Assembly: GCA_015847255.1 (NCBI GenBank)
Contig: JADLZK010001312.1
Location: 1 to 64,000, forward strand
DNA from: Hyparrhenia diplandra
Taxonomy: Eukaryota > Streptophyta > Magnoliopsida > Poales > Poaceae
Direction of reading: 5' to 3'
Length of the DNA: 64,000 nt
Shown: piece by piece, positions 12,060 through 23,507 of the stretch
Numbering within the stretch: the stretch's first letter is position 1
Layout of the letters: each line of letters begins with the position of its first letter
Made by a program: the position numbers and the translations under genes
Notes under the pieces: generated by a model
What the model saw: only the letters and a program-made list of their open reading frames with translations
What the model was told of the DNA's origin: nothing
Database searches by the model: none

Positions 12060-12725
12060 TCTTTTACGTATATAAATACTGGTGAACTTCTTGACTAGTA
12101 GTAACCAACGGATCTCCTTCATATTTCTGACCTTCTTTTTCCTCTTCCTTTAAGATCTGAAGCATTCGGCCAACCCTAACCTCGAGCAATGGAGTAAGCT
12201 TTCATTCACTTGAATTTTACATGCTTTCTTTGCTCGAATCATTTGTTCTTTCTTCTCGATGATATTTGAAGCCCTCATGATGCTGAGATTCTTTGAGCTC
12301 GTCGCCAACTTGCGGCAGTGCGGGAGGCACTCGAGGCTAGAACGCTTGAGGCACACGAGCAAGCTGTTGAAGACATGGAAGACATCGAAGAGGATCTGGA
12401 CATATTTGCAAGAAACGGAACCTCTATGAGTGGAACTTCAACCGTAAGTCTTAAATCAACTCCCATGTCATTCCATTTCCTGTAATTGCCTCTGCTTATC
12501 ATTCCTTTTTAATCCTTTTGAAGGCTTGCTGAGAAGGTTTGCCCTCCTGATCGGCGCATCTCGTCGGATGATCGAGATGGTAGAAACACCAGGCCTTGAC
12601 CGCCCAATGAGGATCTGAGATCGCATTCGGGCCTTTGAAGGATATTTACAATAGCCTCTTTGATTAGGAAGAAGTGTAATATGTAATCTCGTGATGCGGT
12701 GGCTTTTCTTTTGTCAATAAAATCA
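12060..12725 (+). pseudogene. Antisense gene module 1 of the gypsy element
   Basis: A TATA-like ATATAAATA (12069) precedes a coding-like stretch on the plus strand that reads REALEARTLEAHEQAVEDME and DIEEDLDIFARNGTSMSGTS (about 12318-12443). A GTAAG donor follows, then a second stretch with LLRRFALLIGASRRMIEMVE to a stop near 12618, and an AATAAA signal at 12716. Acidic and probably coiled. It runs against the gag-protease. The 5' part may have been cut by the nested repeat ending at 11982. Function unknown; in related elements such extra ORFs are also uncharacterised. Confidence 0.5.
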
Positions 12726-12939
12726 ATTTTAGCTCCAATTTTTATGGCTTGTCTTCATGAATTAACCCTTATGCATTTCAATTCGGCTGTCTTAAACTGA
12801 ATTTTGCCGAATCGCTTCCTTCGCCGAATGATTGGAGAAGCCCGGATGGCCTGGGAAACTGCTTTGGCCCATTTACCATTTGGTCCAGCACACACTCTTA
12901 AGCCCATGTAATGGTTTCTATGGCCATGTAATCTCGACC

Positions 12940-14490
12940 TATAAAATATCCCTCATGATTATCCCCAAAACCAAAACCGCTCTTGCTTTCCAATGGTCGC
13001 CTTCTCTTCTACGAAAGAGAAAACCCTCAATCTCGACGAGCATCTATGGCAGAGGGTGGTGACAACCGTGGCAAGCGTCCCATCGGGGATGAAGCGGTGG
13101 AAGCCGAGCCCCTCGGCGGCAACGCCTTGAGTAAGAAATTTCCTTTGCCTCTTCAGCGACATCCAGACATTTACTGTTCATCTTTCTTTGTTTTTCAATC
13201 CGATTGATCTCCTTTTCACATCTATCACTTTTTCGGTCAGGCCGATTCTCACTCCTCCCTCTTCAATGCCTACTTCGAGCTCCCCTTCCTTCCAACCAGA
13301 ACCTTCCTCTCCAGCGCTAGAGTACTTTTCTGACTCTGAAGAAGATCTGTGGTACCGGCAGGAGAGGAAAAAGAAGGACGAGATCATCAAGGAGTTTGGC
13401 GAGTATTCCATGAAGGCTTGTGTCAAGAATCTTGATCGGGGAGGACTCCATCAAACGGCTCTGCAACGTTAATCTTGGTCAATCCAAGATCTTGTTTTAT
13501 TTTTACGCACCACCTTTCCCTTATCGACATTACGTTTGCCCACTACAGCCTTGTTTGAGGAGAACAAGCGACTTCTGGCGTAAATCGCTCGGTGAAGATC
13601 GAGAATGCTCGTTTGACGGCAAAATGCCATCCGTCTTCTTTGATAAGGTGAAAGCACGAGGCGCAGCGGTAGCGAACGCCTCGAGGATGTGGCAGATAAT
13701 CGTATCAATGACGTCGCCATTGAGGGGATGCATCTGGGAGCGGCCATGAGTCTGACAGCTTTGTCAACCCAAACTGGTGAGGACTATTCCATCCACCCAG
13801 TCGGCTTCCGTGAAGCTCGAGAGGACATAGACAATATTGAAGAATCCATGGATGTATATGAAGATCATGCTATTCTTTGTAGCTTTATCCAATGATCCTA
13901 AAAGCTGTCTTCAACCTCCTAGAGGATTAGTTTGTACCTAGGATGGATAATAAACTTCCCTTGTTGAATCTTAATTCCTACATTACGCAATCTAGAGTTC
14001 TTACCGAATTAATGCGGATAAACGGACTATTGCCGAATAAATGACATCATCACTAGCCGAATATTAAAATCTTGCTTCGGACAAACCGTAAATCTTGTTT
14101 ACTTGTGACATTGAATGCACTTCCGCTTTTTCTTCTCCCAATAAACCAACCAAGGGTAAAAATGTCGGTCCAGGGAAGGCTTAAACGAGCCACATTGGCT
14201 TCTCCAATAAGCAACCTCTTAAAAGAATATTTTGTCCGGCCAATCAATCGCTTTCTTGCGGGACACTTGGCCTTATCGAGGCAGTGGTAAATCTGACATG
14301 CTAGCAAACCCACCGATGCCATATATGCAGGAGATCGTTGACAAGATCAAGGAAGCTATGAAGAAAAAATAAAGAACTTGTGTTCAGAATGGTGCCGAGT
14401 AGCACCTAGGATTAGGACTAAGTAGGAATCCTTCGTAACATATTCGGCAATGCCTGTTGTAACAAAACTCTTGAAGCCTTTTTGAATAAA
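12940..14490 (+). pseudogene. Antisense gene module 2 of the gypsy element
   Basis: A TATA box (TATAAAATA, 12940) is followed about 100 bp later by an ATG at 13046. Exon 1 reads MAEGGDNRGKRPIGDEAVEA and ends at a GTAAG donor (13131). Further coding-like stretches on the same strand are SSPALEYFSDSEEDLWYRQE to EFGEYSMKACVKN (about 13310-13430), LFEENKRLL (13550), and DVAIEGMHLGAAMSLTALST to NIEESMDVYEDH (13700-13870). The last stretch is MPYMQEIVDKIKEAMKKK to a stop near 14372, and AATAAA is at 14485. Introns carry TTTTTCGGTCAG-like acceptors. The frames do not join without shifts, so it is degraded or the sequence has indels. No known domain is recognised. Confidence 0.5.
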
Positions 14491-14859
14491 AGAATCTCTT
14501 TGGCTCCAAGTCGATGTTTTTATATTTTTGCACTAAAGGCGACATAACAATATTTATGCCAGCTGTTCTCCAATTCTCTATGGAGCATTTTTCTACTAAA
14601 GGCGATGATTTACATATCGGCTATCTCTTATGAATAGAACAAATATCTTTGCCCAAAATTACTGAATTTCACGTGTCGGCCAATCACATTTAAAACAATT
14701 GATCTTCCAAAGCCGACCACGAAAACTCTCAACGCTCTTAGAAATTACTATGAGAGCCGGCGATTTCGATCGGTGTTGGTCTTTAATAGTAATCTTGTGG
14801 GACCTTCTTCCCATTCTCTTCACGAAAAGCATTCTATGCCTTCATACTCCCGAGCGATG

Positions 14860-16090
14860 GTTCGATGGCGACAACGCTTACCGAATCGTCGGCTTGCACT
14901 ATCTCGACATCATCACCGTTCCATTGGATGAGGACTTGATGCATGGTGGATGGAACACAACGATTAGCATGGATCAATCTCTTCCAAGTAGCAATTTGTA
15001 GGACCCCTTACTATCAACCACGAAGAAGGTAGTGATCAAAGTCTTTGAGCCGATCATCAACTCAACGTGAGCGGCTCCATGGATATCCGAAAATTTGCGA
15101 CAAAATCTCTCGAGCTCAATGTTCGTCTCTAGCGAGGTCCTCATCAATCATCCCTAGCTCTTTGAATGTTGTATATGGCATGAGATTAATAGCAGCTCCT
15201 CCATCGACAAACATATGAGTCAAAGGCTTCCCGTTGAGGTACCCTTTTTAAATAGAGGCTTCGGATGATTATGTTCCTCGGCTTATCAAACCTTTGCTTG
15301 CCTTGATATGGTCAATTGCGCCAAAAGATCCATCATCTCTCTCTTTGTCAAGATCGAGAAAAGGCATCATCATTTGAGCAGGCATCTTCCTTTCTCGAAT
15401 CCTAAGGGGGCTTGCTCCGTATGTGCTATCAACTCTAGCGGGATGTAGAATACCATGCTAACATCGCGAACGCCCACTGCCGAATACTCTTACGCGAATG
15501 GCGGCCTCTTGAATTTTCTTCTTTGGGCGCCATACTTGTTTTGCGTTCGGTTTTGTTGCTTCCTTAAGCTCCCTATTTACGGCGTTGGACTCTTCTCTTA
15601 CGGCTCTTCCTTAGCCGGGGAGGGCACCATTGTCCCTTTTGCCACACATACTCTTGAGGAGAGTCGGATCATCATCGAATCCTCAACATCAGCCCATGCT
15701 TGATACGCAATTCTTTTCTCGGCGTGAGGTTTCTTTGTCTTCATTTTTTAAGCGCCGATCATCCTGCGGGAAGCGTGCCCCAGTCTTTCTTGGATGGGAC
15801 GGCGGTTGACTCGTACTGTCTGTACCCGTGGTATTGCTCACTTTGCATTCGAGGGCAATTGTTCTTTGCGGGCAGCTTCAAGCCTTCATTCGGCAATGCC
15901 TAAAGAAAGGGCCAGTCCTAATGAGACTCCTTTCGTTCTTTCATTGACTCCTCCTGTTCTCGGTGATACATCTCCTCTTCGTACCTCCACTTTGCTCTTC
16001 CGCAAGCTGCTGATCTCTACGATATTGCTTTTCTTGCTATCTTTGCCATTTGTTCAGCGTTATACGAGATGTCACCTTTGGTTTGGAGCG
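14860..16090 (-). pseudogene. gag-protease remnant of the gypsy element
   Basis: On the minus strand, next to the 5' LTR side, SYNAEQMAKIARKA and a charged, Arg/Glu-rich segment look like the end of gag (15880-16070). Protease follows: KGYLNGKPLTHMFVDGGAAI with NLMPYTTFKELG (about 15140-15250), then KTLITTFFVVDSKGSYKLLL and GRD (14970-15045). The active site is Asp-Gly-Gly-Ala, which is typical of this gypsy group rather than Asp-Ser-Gly. Stops and frameshifts break it, and nothing resembling RT follows downstream. It would have processed Gag in a virus-like particle. Confidence 0.72.
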
Positions 16091-16102
16091 TGCCAAAAAG
16101 TG

Positions 16103-18023
16103 TGTAGGCACAAAAACTTGACTCTGCGCCGCACACACCGACAAGCCGGAATAGCTGACTTTACATTTGCCGAGTGTCTTGATCGGCGTGCCGATCAATT
16201 TGACTGTTAATTGACAAGGAGGTAAGCGTGAGATCGAAACATGCCTCGTGAGACCAAGGCAGTTCGCATGTATGGCTCTAAGGCGGATGTAAAGACATAT
16301 AGCTATGAGAGCTATACGCCGATAGACAATGAATGCATTCGGTAAGCATGTATAAAGATGTAATGTAAAAACAGTTGCCGAATGATCATAGAAGACATGT
16401 TTGAACAAATAAAGTCGATCATCATGATATGACATCATAAAGTTCTATTGCAAGGATCGAATTAATTGACAACATGGGAATAAAAGTAGGTAACTCATAA
16501 ATATAAACCTAATCTAAATGACACATGCATAGGTTTCATCCAACTAGTCCGCCGCGACGTCTAGCCTTCCTAAACCCGTCGAGCTTAAACCCTTGCAAGC
16601 TAATCCACCGCATGATACCACTTGCTACGAGCTAAACCACTTACCACAACTAGATCAATCCACCGCATGATACAATCTAACCATGACAAGCTAAAAGCAC
16701 GCATACATCTAAGCGGATCTATAAATACTCATTACTCGTTGAAGCGTATGCATAGACAAGTAAAGTACATATGCAAACATAATCTAAAGCAAAGCCGAGA
16801 GATCTATCCCAATCGGTCCTAACAAACAATCCACCGCATGATACAACGCAACAAGCTAATCCACCGCATGATACCACTTGCGGACTTAACCGTTCTAAAC
16901 CCTTTTTCGTCCTAACTTGACTATCCACCGCATGATACTTTGCAACAAGCTAATCCACCGCATGATGCGGCTTGCCGAGACTAGACTCTAACGATAGGTA
17001 GACTCACACATGCAAGATACGAGTAAACACACAAGCGTATACGGCAAGCTTGCCGAACCGGGGTCCATGAAGAAGGAACTCACACGCAAAACCTTAGCCT
17101 ACCGCACGACTCATGACTAACGGCGCAAGAACCCCAACACGTGACAACCTAGATTGATTTAGGCTCGGCTATGAAAGAACAGATAGATCTAATGACAAGC
17201 TAATGATGAACATTGGAAGAATTGATGACATCTAGATCTAACATAAGATAAAGCCGAGCCACATCAATCTAAATTGGAAAAAGTATGTGCAATCACAATT
17301 AAATAAATAAATAAATAAGAAGCATGCACCACTTGGTAACTTAATGAATTCATTAGATTGCCAAATCTAATGAAGCCGATAACTAGCTCTAAGCTAGATC
17401 TTAGCCCACCGGATGGCTCATGATTGACAAAGAACCATCTTGTCCCTGATAGCTTAAATTCGCCTGACGATACTAAGCGTGAACAAGACTACTTGCAATA
17501 ATCTAAATCCGCTGGCGATACTAGACATGGTGCAAGGTTGCGGTACTTACGGAGGTCGGCAGGTCAATGATTCCTCTCGCGATAGATCGGCGACACGGCC
17601 CGGACTCGAAGGGTGGCACGGAGCCAAGGCACGGGGCGGGTTTCTTTGTATTGATTTGGTAGATTGTTTTCACGATTGCGGGGTCTCATATTTATACCAC
17701 GGGCTTGGCGAGTCCTAACTAATTCTGTGAATAAACATAACGAAAATATCTAGCTAAGATACATTGTCCTTCAAGTCTTTTTCGAGTCGTGAGATTGCAC
17801 GCGTGGCGTGGGCCCTCGTCGGATATTCCACTGAAGCTTTACGCTGCCGAACCATCTCGCCTTCGATCCTCCTCCGGACTTGGACTCCTTTAGGCTGAAT
17901 AATAGCGGCTTCCCGAATGCTACGGTGTTGCGACCTTTGTTCCGCTAGCCGAATGACTCCTTACGAATGATGACCCTATTGGCTTACTCGTCATTCGGGC
18001 TTTACCAAATTTTGGTGTTAACA
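16103..18023 (-). repeat. 5' LTR of the gypsy element
   Basis: Partner of 8154-10085. On the minus strand it is followed (16102 downward) by CACTTTTTGGCACGCTCC, the place of the primer-binding site; I cannot assign the tRNA with certainty. It shares the repeated CCACCGCATGATAC motif and ends with the same TGTTAACACC start. Confidence 0.88.
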
Positions 18024-18788
18024 CCCACCTGGCGGCCGGCCTAGTTGGCTCTGGCGGCCGCCCGGGGTGTCAAGCCCTCTCGGTCTCTCGTTTCTTCGGG
18101 TGTCTTACGGTGTCTTCTAGAGTGTTTTAGTCCACATTTCAGGTTGAGTTACTTTACGGTTAAGTCTTGTCATCGTATGAGATGTAAACTCTTCCGATTC
18201 TCATCGATCTTCTCTGTTTTTATCTGTTAGTCCTGTAAAGTCACGAGAATACCATAACTCATGGAAATATATTAGTTAGACCCCTAGACTTATGTTGATA
18301 TCCAACTTAAGCCCTTATTTCATGTTTATTGACTAATAATATTATGCTATAGCAGTGTCAACAGCGCACACTTTTGCGGGACCGCGACAACGCCTCGAGG
18401 GGCGCCTGCCGGGCTGCGTAGCGCCTCGAGGGGGCTGCCCGTGTGCCGGGCCGCTCGTGCGCTAGGGCCATTTTGCGGTCGGCGGCGTGCGTGTCTAGTG
18501 CACCGCCGGTTACCTCCCTCCGTCCTCTGTAGGCGGATCGAGAAAGCTGCTGCTACGGCCAGAGTCTCCCTCCGCAACTTTGTTACTCGGCCAAGATCTA
18601 CTTTGTTCAGGCACATTCATGGTAAAATCATTCCCCAACCCTTCATGCATGTAAATGGCAGATTGATGCTGGATTGTTATTGATTGATGCTTGATTTGAA
18701 GAATGTTGTGTTACAACATGGAAACCCTACATAGTATTTTTGTTGGGTCATTAATAGTGAAATGTTTGATTGTCTTTGCTATATGTAG

Positions 18789-21700
18789 ATGGATAAGAGG
18801 CTCAAGGCATTTATTTGTCTTCGCTTTGCACATTGGTTGTTGTGTGTCATGGCAATTGTTGCTCGATGTAGGAAAAGAAAACGAGTTGCAAGAAGGGAAG
18901 GGATTACTTATGCACCAATATGTGAAAGGGATAGGAAGAGAATTGAATACCTCGATGATAAAATCTGGAGGAATGACATAACTTGTGTAAACATGTTGAG
19001 AATGAGCAAAGCACGTTTCTTTAGGTTTTTGTAATTTGTTTAGAGATCGTGCTTTACTTGAAGATACCATTCATATGTGTGTTGAGGAGCAAGTGGCAAT
19101 GTTTCTACATCTTTGTGGGCCATAATGTTAGGAATAAAGTAATTGAAACCAATTTCGATAGATCGGGAGAAACGGCAAGTCACTACAAGAAATGTGACAT
19201 TTTATGACAAAAATCCTTGTGATGATAGCAAATATCGTCATATATTGTAACATACTATGACGATAAAACTAGGGTCGTCATAAATTCATGAGCCGTTCAA
19301 CTATTTATGACTTATGTGTTTTTTTGTCACATAAAGATGCGGCGTCGTCACAAAATATACGCCATGAGCGCCAATCGACGTTTATGTTTTGTGACAATAT
19401 GAAGTGTTTTTGTGACTGTTTTCGGCGTCCTTTGTTTGTTAATTCTAACATGGCGGTCCCCAATGTCATTATTTGAAACCAGCAGCCGACAAGTCATTGA
19501 GCGGCCTTGGGCCAACCAGCAGCACCGGGGTAGGCGCGGCCCACAAGCAACACAAGTCGAACTAGGCGGCAGCCCACGCAAAAAGCCACAGCCAGCCGGC
19601 CGGGACCGGCGTGCAAGGACCAGCGGCGGCGGCAACTATACGCACAGGCCAAAGCTGGCGCCCGGCGGCCGGCGATAAGGAGTCGACGGCGGTCCATTTA
19701 AAATTGAAACACAACGAAGCCACGTACTCCCTCCAACTGTCGAGCAGGAAGCGCTAGCAAAGCTAGCTAAGTTGTGTACGTGAGCATGAGTGTGTATATA
19801 TACATACACGTATACATATGTTGCATGCATTTCCTTTTTCTTCCTTTTTTTCTTCAAACATTCTTCTAAGATCTTGATCCAAATATTTTTGCTATGTCAT
19901 CTAAAAAAATATGTAAATCCTTAGGACCATATTTGTCACGTGTTCTTGATGAAGGACCGATTTCTCTTTTTTTCTCAGATTAAAACTTGCAAAAGGAAAT
20001 AAAACGGAATATATATATATAGCTATGTGCTATGTTCATTTCTTTTAACTTGTGCGAGAGAAAGGCATATATTTTCTATGCTATTACAGCCTAATATTGC
20101 TAAACAATTGGTTGCATCACATTATTAACCATGCATTATTTGCTTTCTCGGTGAAATTAGTTGAGACTTTGATTGACTCACTATTATTACATCCTAATAT
20201 TGCTAAAGCGTGTTGTAGACTACTTCTGGCCGCTACGGTCGGCACCAACAGTTTCTCAACAAGGATAAACTTAAACTATGTGAACTGTAAAACTGAACTA
20301 GTAGATTTAAGATACGATTTTTTTCTTGTTTACAACGATATCATTTTTTTTTACATTTGAGGTGTTCTACTAGTATTTATTAATTCAATTTTGTTTTGGC
20401 AAATCTCATATTTTCTTTGGCCTCATGTATATGTTGTTATAAATAAGTTAGTATATCTCAAATTTGGTGCCTTGCGTGTTTCTTTTCTTTTTCTAATTAT
20501 ACCTTTGTTTCTTTTTGTTTTTTGTTCAGTTAAAAGTTGCAGCAATAGGGAAGTGAGGGACATGGGAGCTACATGTTCTTGCAAGGTGCATGTGCTTCTA
20601 CATTGTGATGAGAGACATGGGAGCTATTGTATTCTTTGGATCTACATACTTAGTCTTGTTAGAAACTACATACATGAGCTTATTGGCATATATAAACCAC
20701 CTACTTATGTTATGTATCTACCTATTTGCACTATATAATATATTATATGATCTGGGTTCTATGTAAATGATGGTGTGATGTCAATGTTACATGATGGCTT
20801 AGATGCATGGTGAATGGATATATAATGTATGATGACCTTTTAACCATGGTTAACTACCTATACATGACAACCCTTTTGGGTCACAAAACACCATCAAATG
20901 CCTTCCCTAAACACATAATATGACGCGTTGACTAACTAATGTATAATAGAAGTATTTGTCATAAAAGATAACAATATGTGACGGGGAAGGCTGGATTTGC
21001 GTCACAAAAGCGGTGACTTTTGTGACCAACTTTACAAAAAACCGTCACGAGGTACATAATGTGGCCGGTCGATTTGTGACCACCTTATGACGATGGGTTT
21101 TTGTCATAACGTAGTTTTTATGACTAAATTCTTACCTTACATGACACTTTCGGCTTGTCATGAAAAGCCAAATTTCTTGCGGTGAGTCGTTATTTCAACA
21201 AAGTTCTTCATGCTATTGGTGAGTGGTGAGAGGATTATATTAGGCCCCTTTTGTTGGACACTCCGGCTAAAATAGAAGGAGACACAAGGTGGTATCCATA
21301 CTTTAAGGTGTGAAGCTAAACCTTATGTCATGTTCTAAATTTATTTTTGCCAAACCCATAATTGGCCTAATCTTGACTTTTTGAACATCACGTAGGATTG
21401 TATAGGAGCACTTGATGGTACACATGTAAGAGCCACTATTCCAAAGGGAATGCGAGCATGCCTTTCGTGGTAGATACAAGCATTGTACTCAAGATGTACT
21501 GACAGCTGTAGATTTCAACAAAATTTCACCTATGTCTTGGCCGGATGGGAGGGGACAACACATGATGCACTAGTTTTTACGTGATCTTTGCTTTAGCACA
21601 TGAGAATGTCCTTCATGTGCCACAAGGTAATAGATTAATCTTGCCTAAAAATTTGATCATCAAAATTAATGGACCATTGAGATCTAACTTAACTATCAAT

Positions 21701-22260
21701 CATATGTAAGGTAAATATTACCTAGTTGATGGTGGATATGGAGCCAAACACGGATTTATACCCCCTTTTTTAGGTGTTATGCGCTACGCTTGAATGAATG
21801 GGGAATAATCCATTTTGCAAAATGAGAAGGAATTGTTCAATATAGGCACAGTGCATTGAGAATAATAGTAGAGCAATCATTTGGAGCACTAAAAAGGAGA
21901 TTCAAAGTTCTTGATGATGCCTCTCCTTTTTTTCCTTATGAAACTCAAGTAGATATTGTTGTTGCTTGCTGCATTATACATAATTGGGTGATTGAAGATG
22001 GGAGTGGCGAATTCAATATACCAAATGACAATGATGAGGACACCCATGACACCACATGGGCTGGGACAACAAGTGAGAATGCCATTATGGTTGCTTTTAT
22101 GCAAGGCTTGGTGACCAAATGTGGGCTGATCGCCAAAGCCATGGAAACTATTATTGGACAACGTAATTTGTGTTGTAATTTGTGTTGTATTTTTTTATTT
22201 AAAGGACCATCGGTACTAGTTGTATTTGTTGGCCATTGTCATGTGCAAGAACAATTGTAG
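18789..22260 (+). pseudogene. PIF/Harbinger DDE transposase, interrupted by CACTA
   Basis: The N-terminal part reads YLDDKIWRNDITCVNMLRMS and LEDTIHMCVEEQVAMFLHLC (18940-19120), then DRSGETAS cut at 19180. It resumes after the CACTA element with SRYFNKVLHAIGEW (21185 on). Next come TPAKIEGDTRWYPYFK, an intron (about 21309-21393) and CIGALDGTHVRATIPKG with the first Asp, then FTYVLAGWEGTTHDALVF and YLVDGGYGAKHGF with the second Asp. IIVEQSFGALKRRFKVLDD carries the Glu, and VDIVVACCIIHNWVIEDG closes the domain. This is the DDE_Tnp_4 family, the catalytic half of a PIF element. In-frame stops (for example after AIGEW and in the 21440-21600 block) make it a pseudogene independent of the insertion. 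Confidence 0.85.
19181..21184. mobile_element. Non-autonomous CACTA element
   Basis: The ends are CACTACAAGAAAT and, inverted, CACCGCAAGAAAT (11 of 13 alike). The 3-bp target duplication AGT is at 19178-19180 and 21185-21187. Removing element plus one AGT restores the Harbinger reading GETASRYFNKV exactly. Subterminal parts repeat TATGACGA / TCGTCATA and GTGACNNNTTTATGACA-like words on both strands, as CACTA ends usually do. The GC-rich core (19480-19690) and the rest hold no recognisable transposase. Confidence 0.88.
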
Positions 22261-22946
22261 TGGCTGAAATTGTATTTGAGGACATGTTTCTTGAGATATT
22301 TGATTGCTACTTTGCTGAACTTATTTCTTGACATTACGCCTTGCTGAAATTATTGTTTGATGATATTATGCCTTGCTGAAATATACTTTGTAGATGTATT
22401 ATGCTTTGCTGAAATTTTGTAGGTAAATGGAACATGCTACTTGGACTTCATCTTGGTCAGCCTTTATGCTCGAATACCTTGCCAATCTAGTGGTTAATGG
22501 CACCAAGACTTAATCTACGTACCCACAAGATGGTTCACTACAATGGGTGTGCAAAGGCTCTGCAAGAGAAATTTGGCATTGTGCACAATGGTGAGCAGGT
22601 CAAGAATCACCTTAAGACATGGCAAAAGAAGTTTAAGTAAAATATGTGACCTTCTTGCTTTTGGCTGCTGATTAGGATGAAGATCATTACACTATAACTC
22701 TTGATGATGAGCACTAGAACAATCATATTAAGGTATTGACGCTGTCCTCATTTACTTGCTGACATAATAGTTGCTGAAATAAATGTGCTCACTTCTTAGT
22801 TGCTAAATTTACATAATAATAGTTGCTGCAATAATTTTGCTCACTTCTTAGATCTTTGAAATGTTGGATCATAAGTCTGATGCTAATTATTTGAACAAGC
22901 TTATTGGGCACTTTTATGAGATGTACATAATATTTGGAGGTACCAT

Positions 22947-23499
22947 CACTACTACAGTGCAGGGGATATAGTAACACCAACTTGTGTTACTATAGGTTGG
23001 AAAAAAGTGTTACTAGCTTTGTTCGTAACACTTTTTTTCTTTTAACGTTCAATTGCCTATGTTACTATAGACTGGTTTTATTGTAACGGTATACTTCTCT
23101 GAGGAACACTTGTTTAGTGTTACAATGATTTTTGTTGTATCACTTTTTTTCTTTCTCTAGTAACACTTCACAATATGGTAGAATGCATAGTGCGCAACAC
23201 ATTTCTTTATGTATTGGAACATTTGCCTTATGTTACGAGGGATGTCGGTTGTAACACTTTTTTTAGTTCTAGTAACACATGTATGTTATGGTATAGCACA
23301 ATATGGTTTGCAACATATTCGGATGGTAACACTTTTCTATATCTATTGTAACACCTTTTTATTTCTATTGTAACAGTTTGGCGGCGTTTGTCGGTTGCTA
23401 ACATCAATGCCGACGTGGCTTAACACGTGAAAGTTGACATGGCTTAACACGTGGCACTTTCATCACGAAGATGCCAAATTTGTCATAAAGTTTATTTTG
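22947..23499 (+). mobile_element. CACTA-like element start with GTAACAC subterminal repeats
   Basis: It begins CACTACTACAGTGCAGGGG and carries more than ten copies of GTAACAC / GTGTTAC within 400 bp, the usual layout of a CACTA subterminal region. It cuts the Myb-like ORF right after GGTACCAT. The matching other end should lie before 27893, but I do not find CTGTAGTAGTG there. The hAT element at 23508 then landed in it. It is probably truncated. Confidence 0.5.
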
Positions 23500-23507
23500 C
23501 ATCCAAC

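Larger units (their letters stand above)
8154..18023 (-). mobile_element. Ty3/gypsy LTR retrotransposon lacking RT and integrase
   Basis: Two LTRs of about 1.93 kb (8154-10085 and 16103-18023) start TGTTAACACCAAAATTTGG and end GCCTACA when read on the minus strand. A purine tract (GAAATTGAGGGGGCATA) sits next to the LTR at 10085, fixing minus-strand orientation. The internal 6 kb holds a decayed gag-protease on the minus strand and two gene modules on the opposite strand between protease and 3' LTR. I see no RT, RNase H or integrase. Antisense extra ORFs at this place are known in the Tat/Retand group (RIRE2, Grande), and Dasheng of rice is a non-autonomous relative of that kind. Target duplication is imperfect (CCCAAC at the left, CCCAC at the right). 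Confidence 0.82.
6698..18363. mobile_element. LTR-like element split by the gypsy insertion
   Basis: The pieces 6698-8153 and 18024-18363 together form a roughly 1.8 kb unit that begins TGTTGATATTTCTTACACG and ends AGCAGTGTCAACA, that is TG...CA with short inverted ends. It carries no coding frame of note. It interrupts the GC-rich leader of the Harbinger element. A clean 5-bp target duplication is not visible (GCATT against GCGCA), so solo LTR is my inference, not shown. Confidence 0.45.

Noticed and set aside
15455..16210. Plus-strand frames of 67-138 codons
   Set aside because: They lie antisense to the gag-protease remnant, whose minus-strand reading has family motifs.
18036..18616. GC-rich frames around 18045-18616
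   Set aside because: They belong to the end of the LTR-like element and the untranslated leader of the Harbinger element; no domain is seen.
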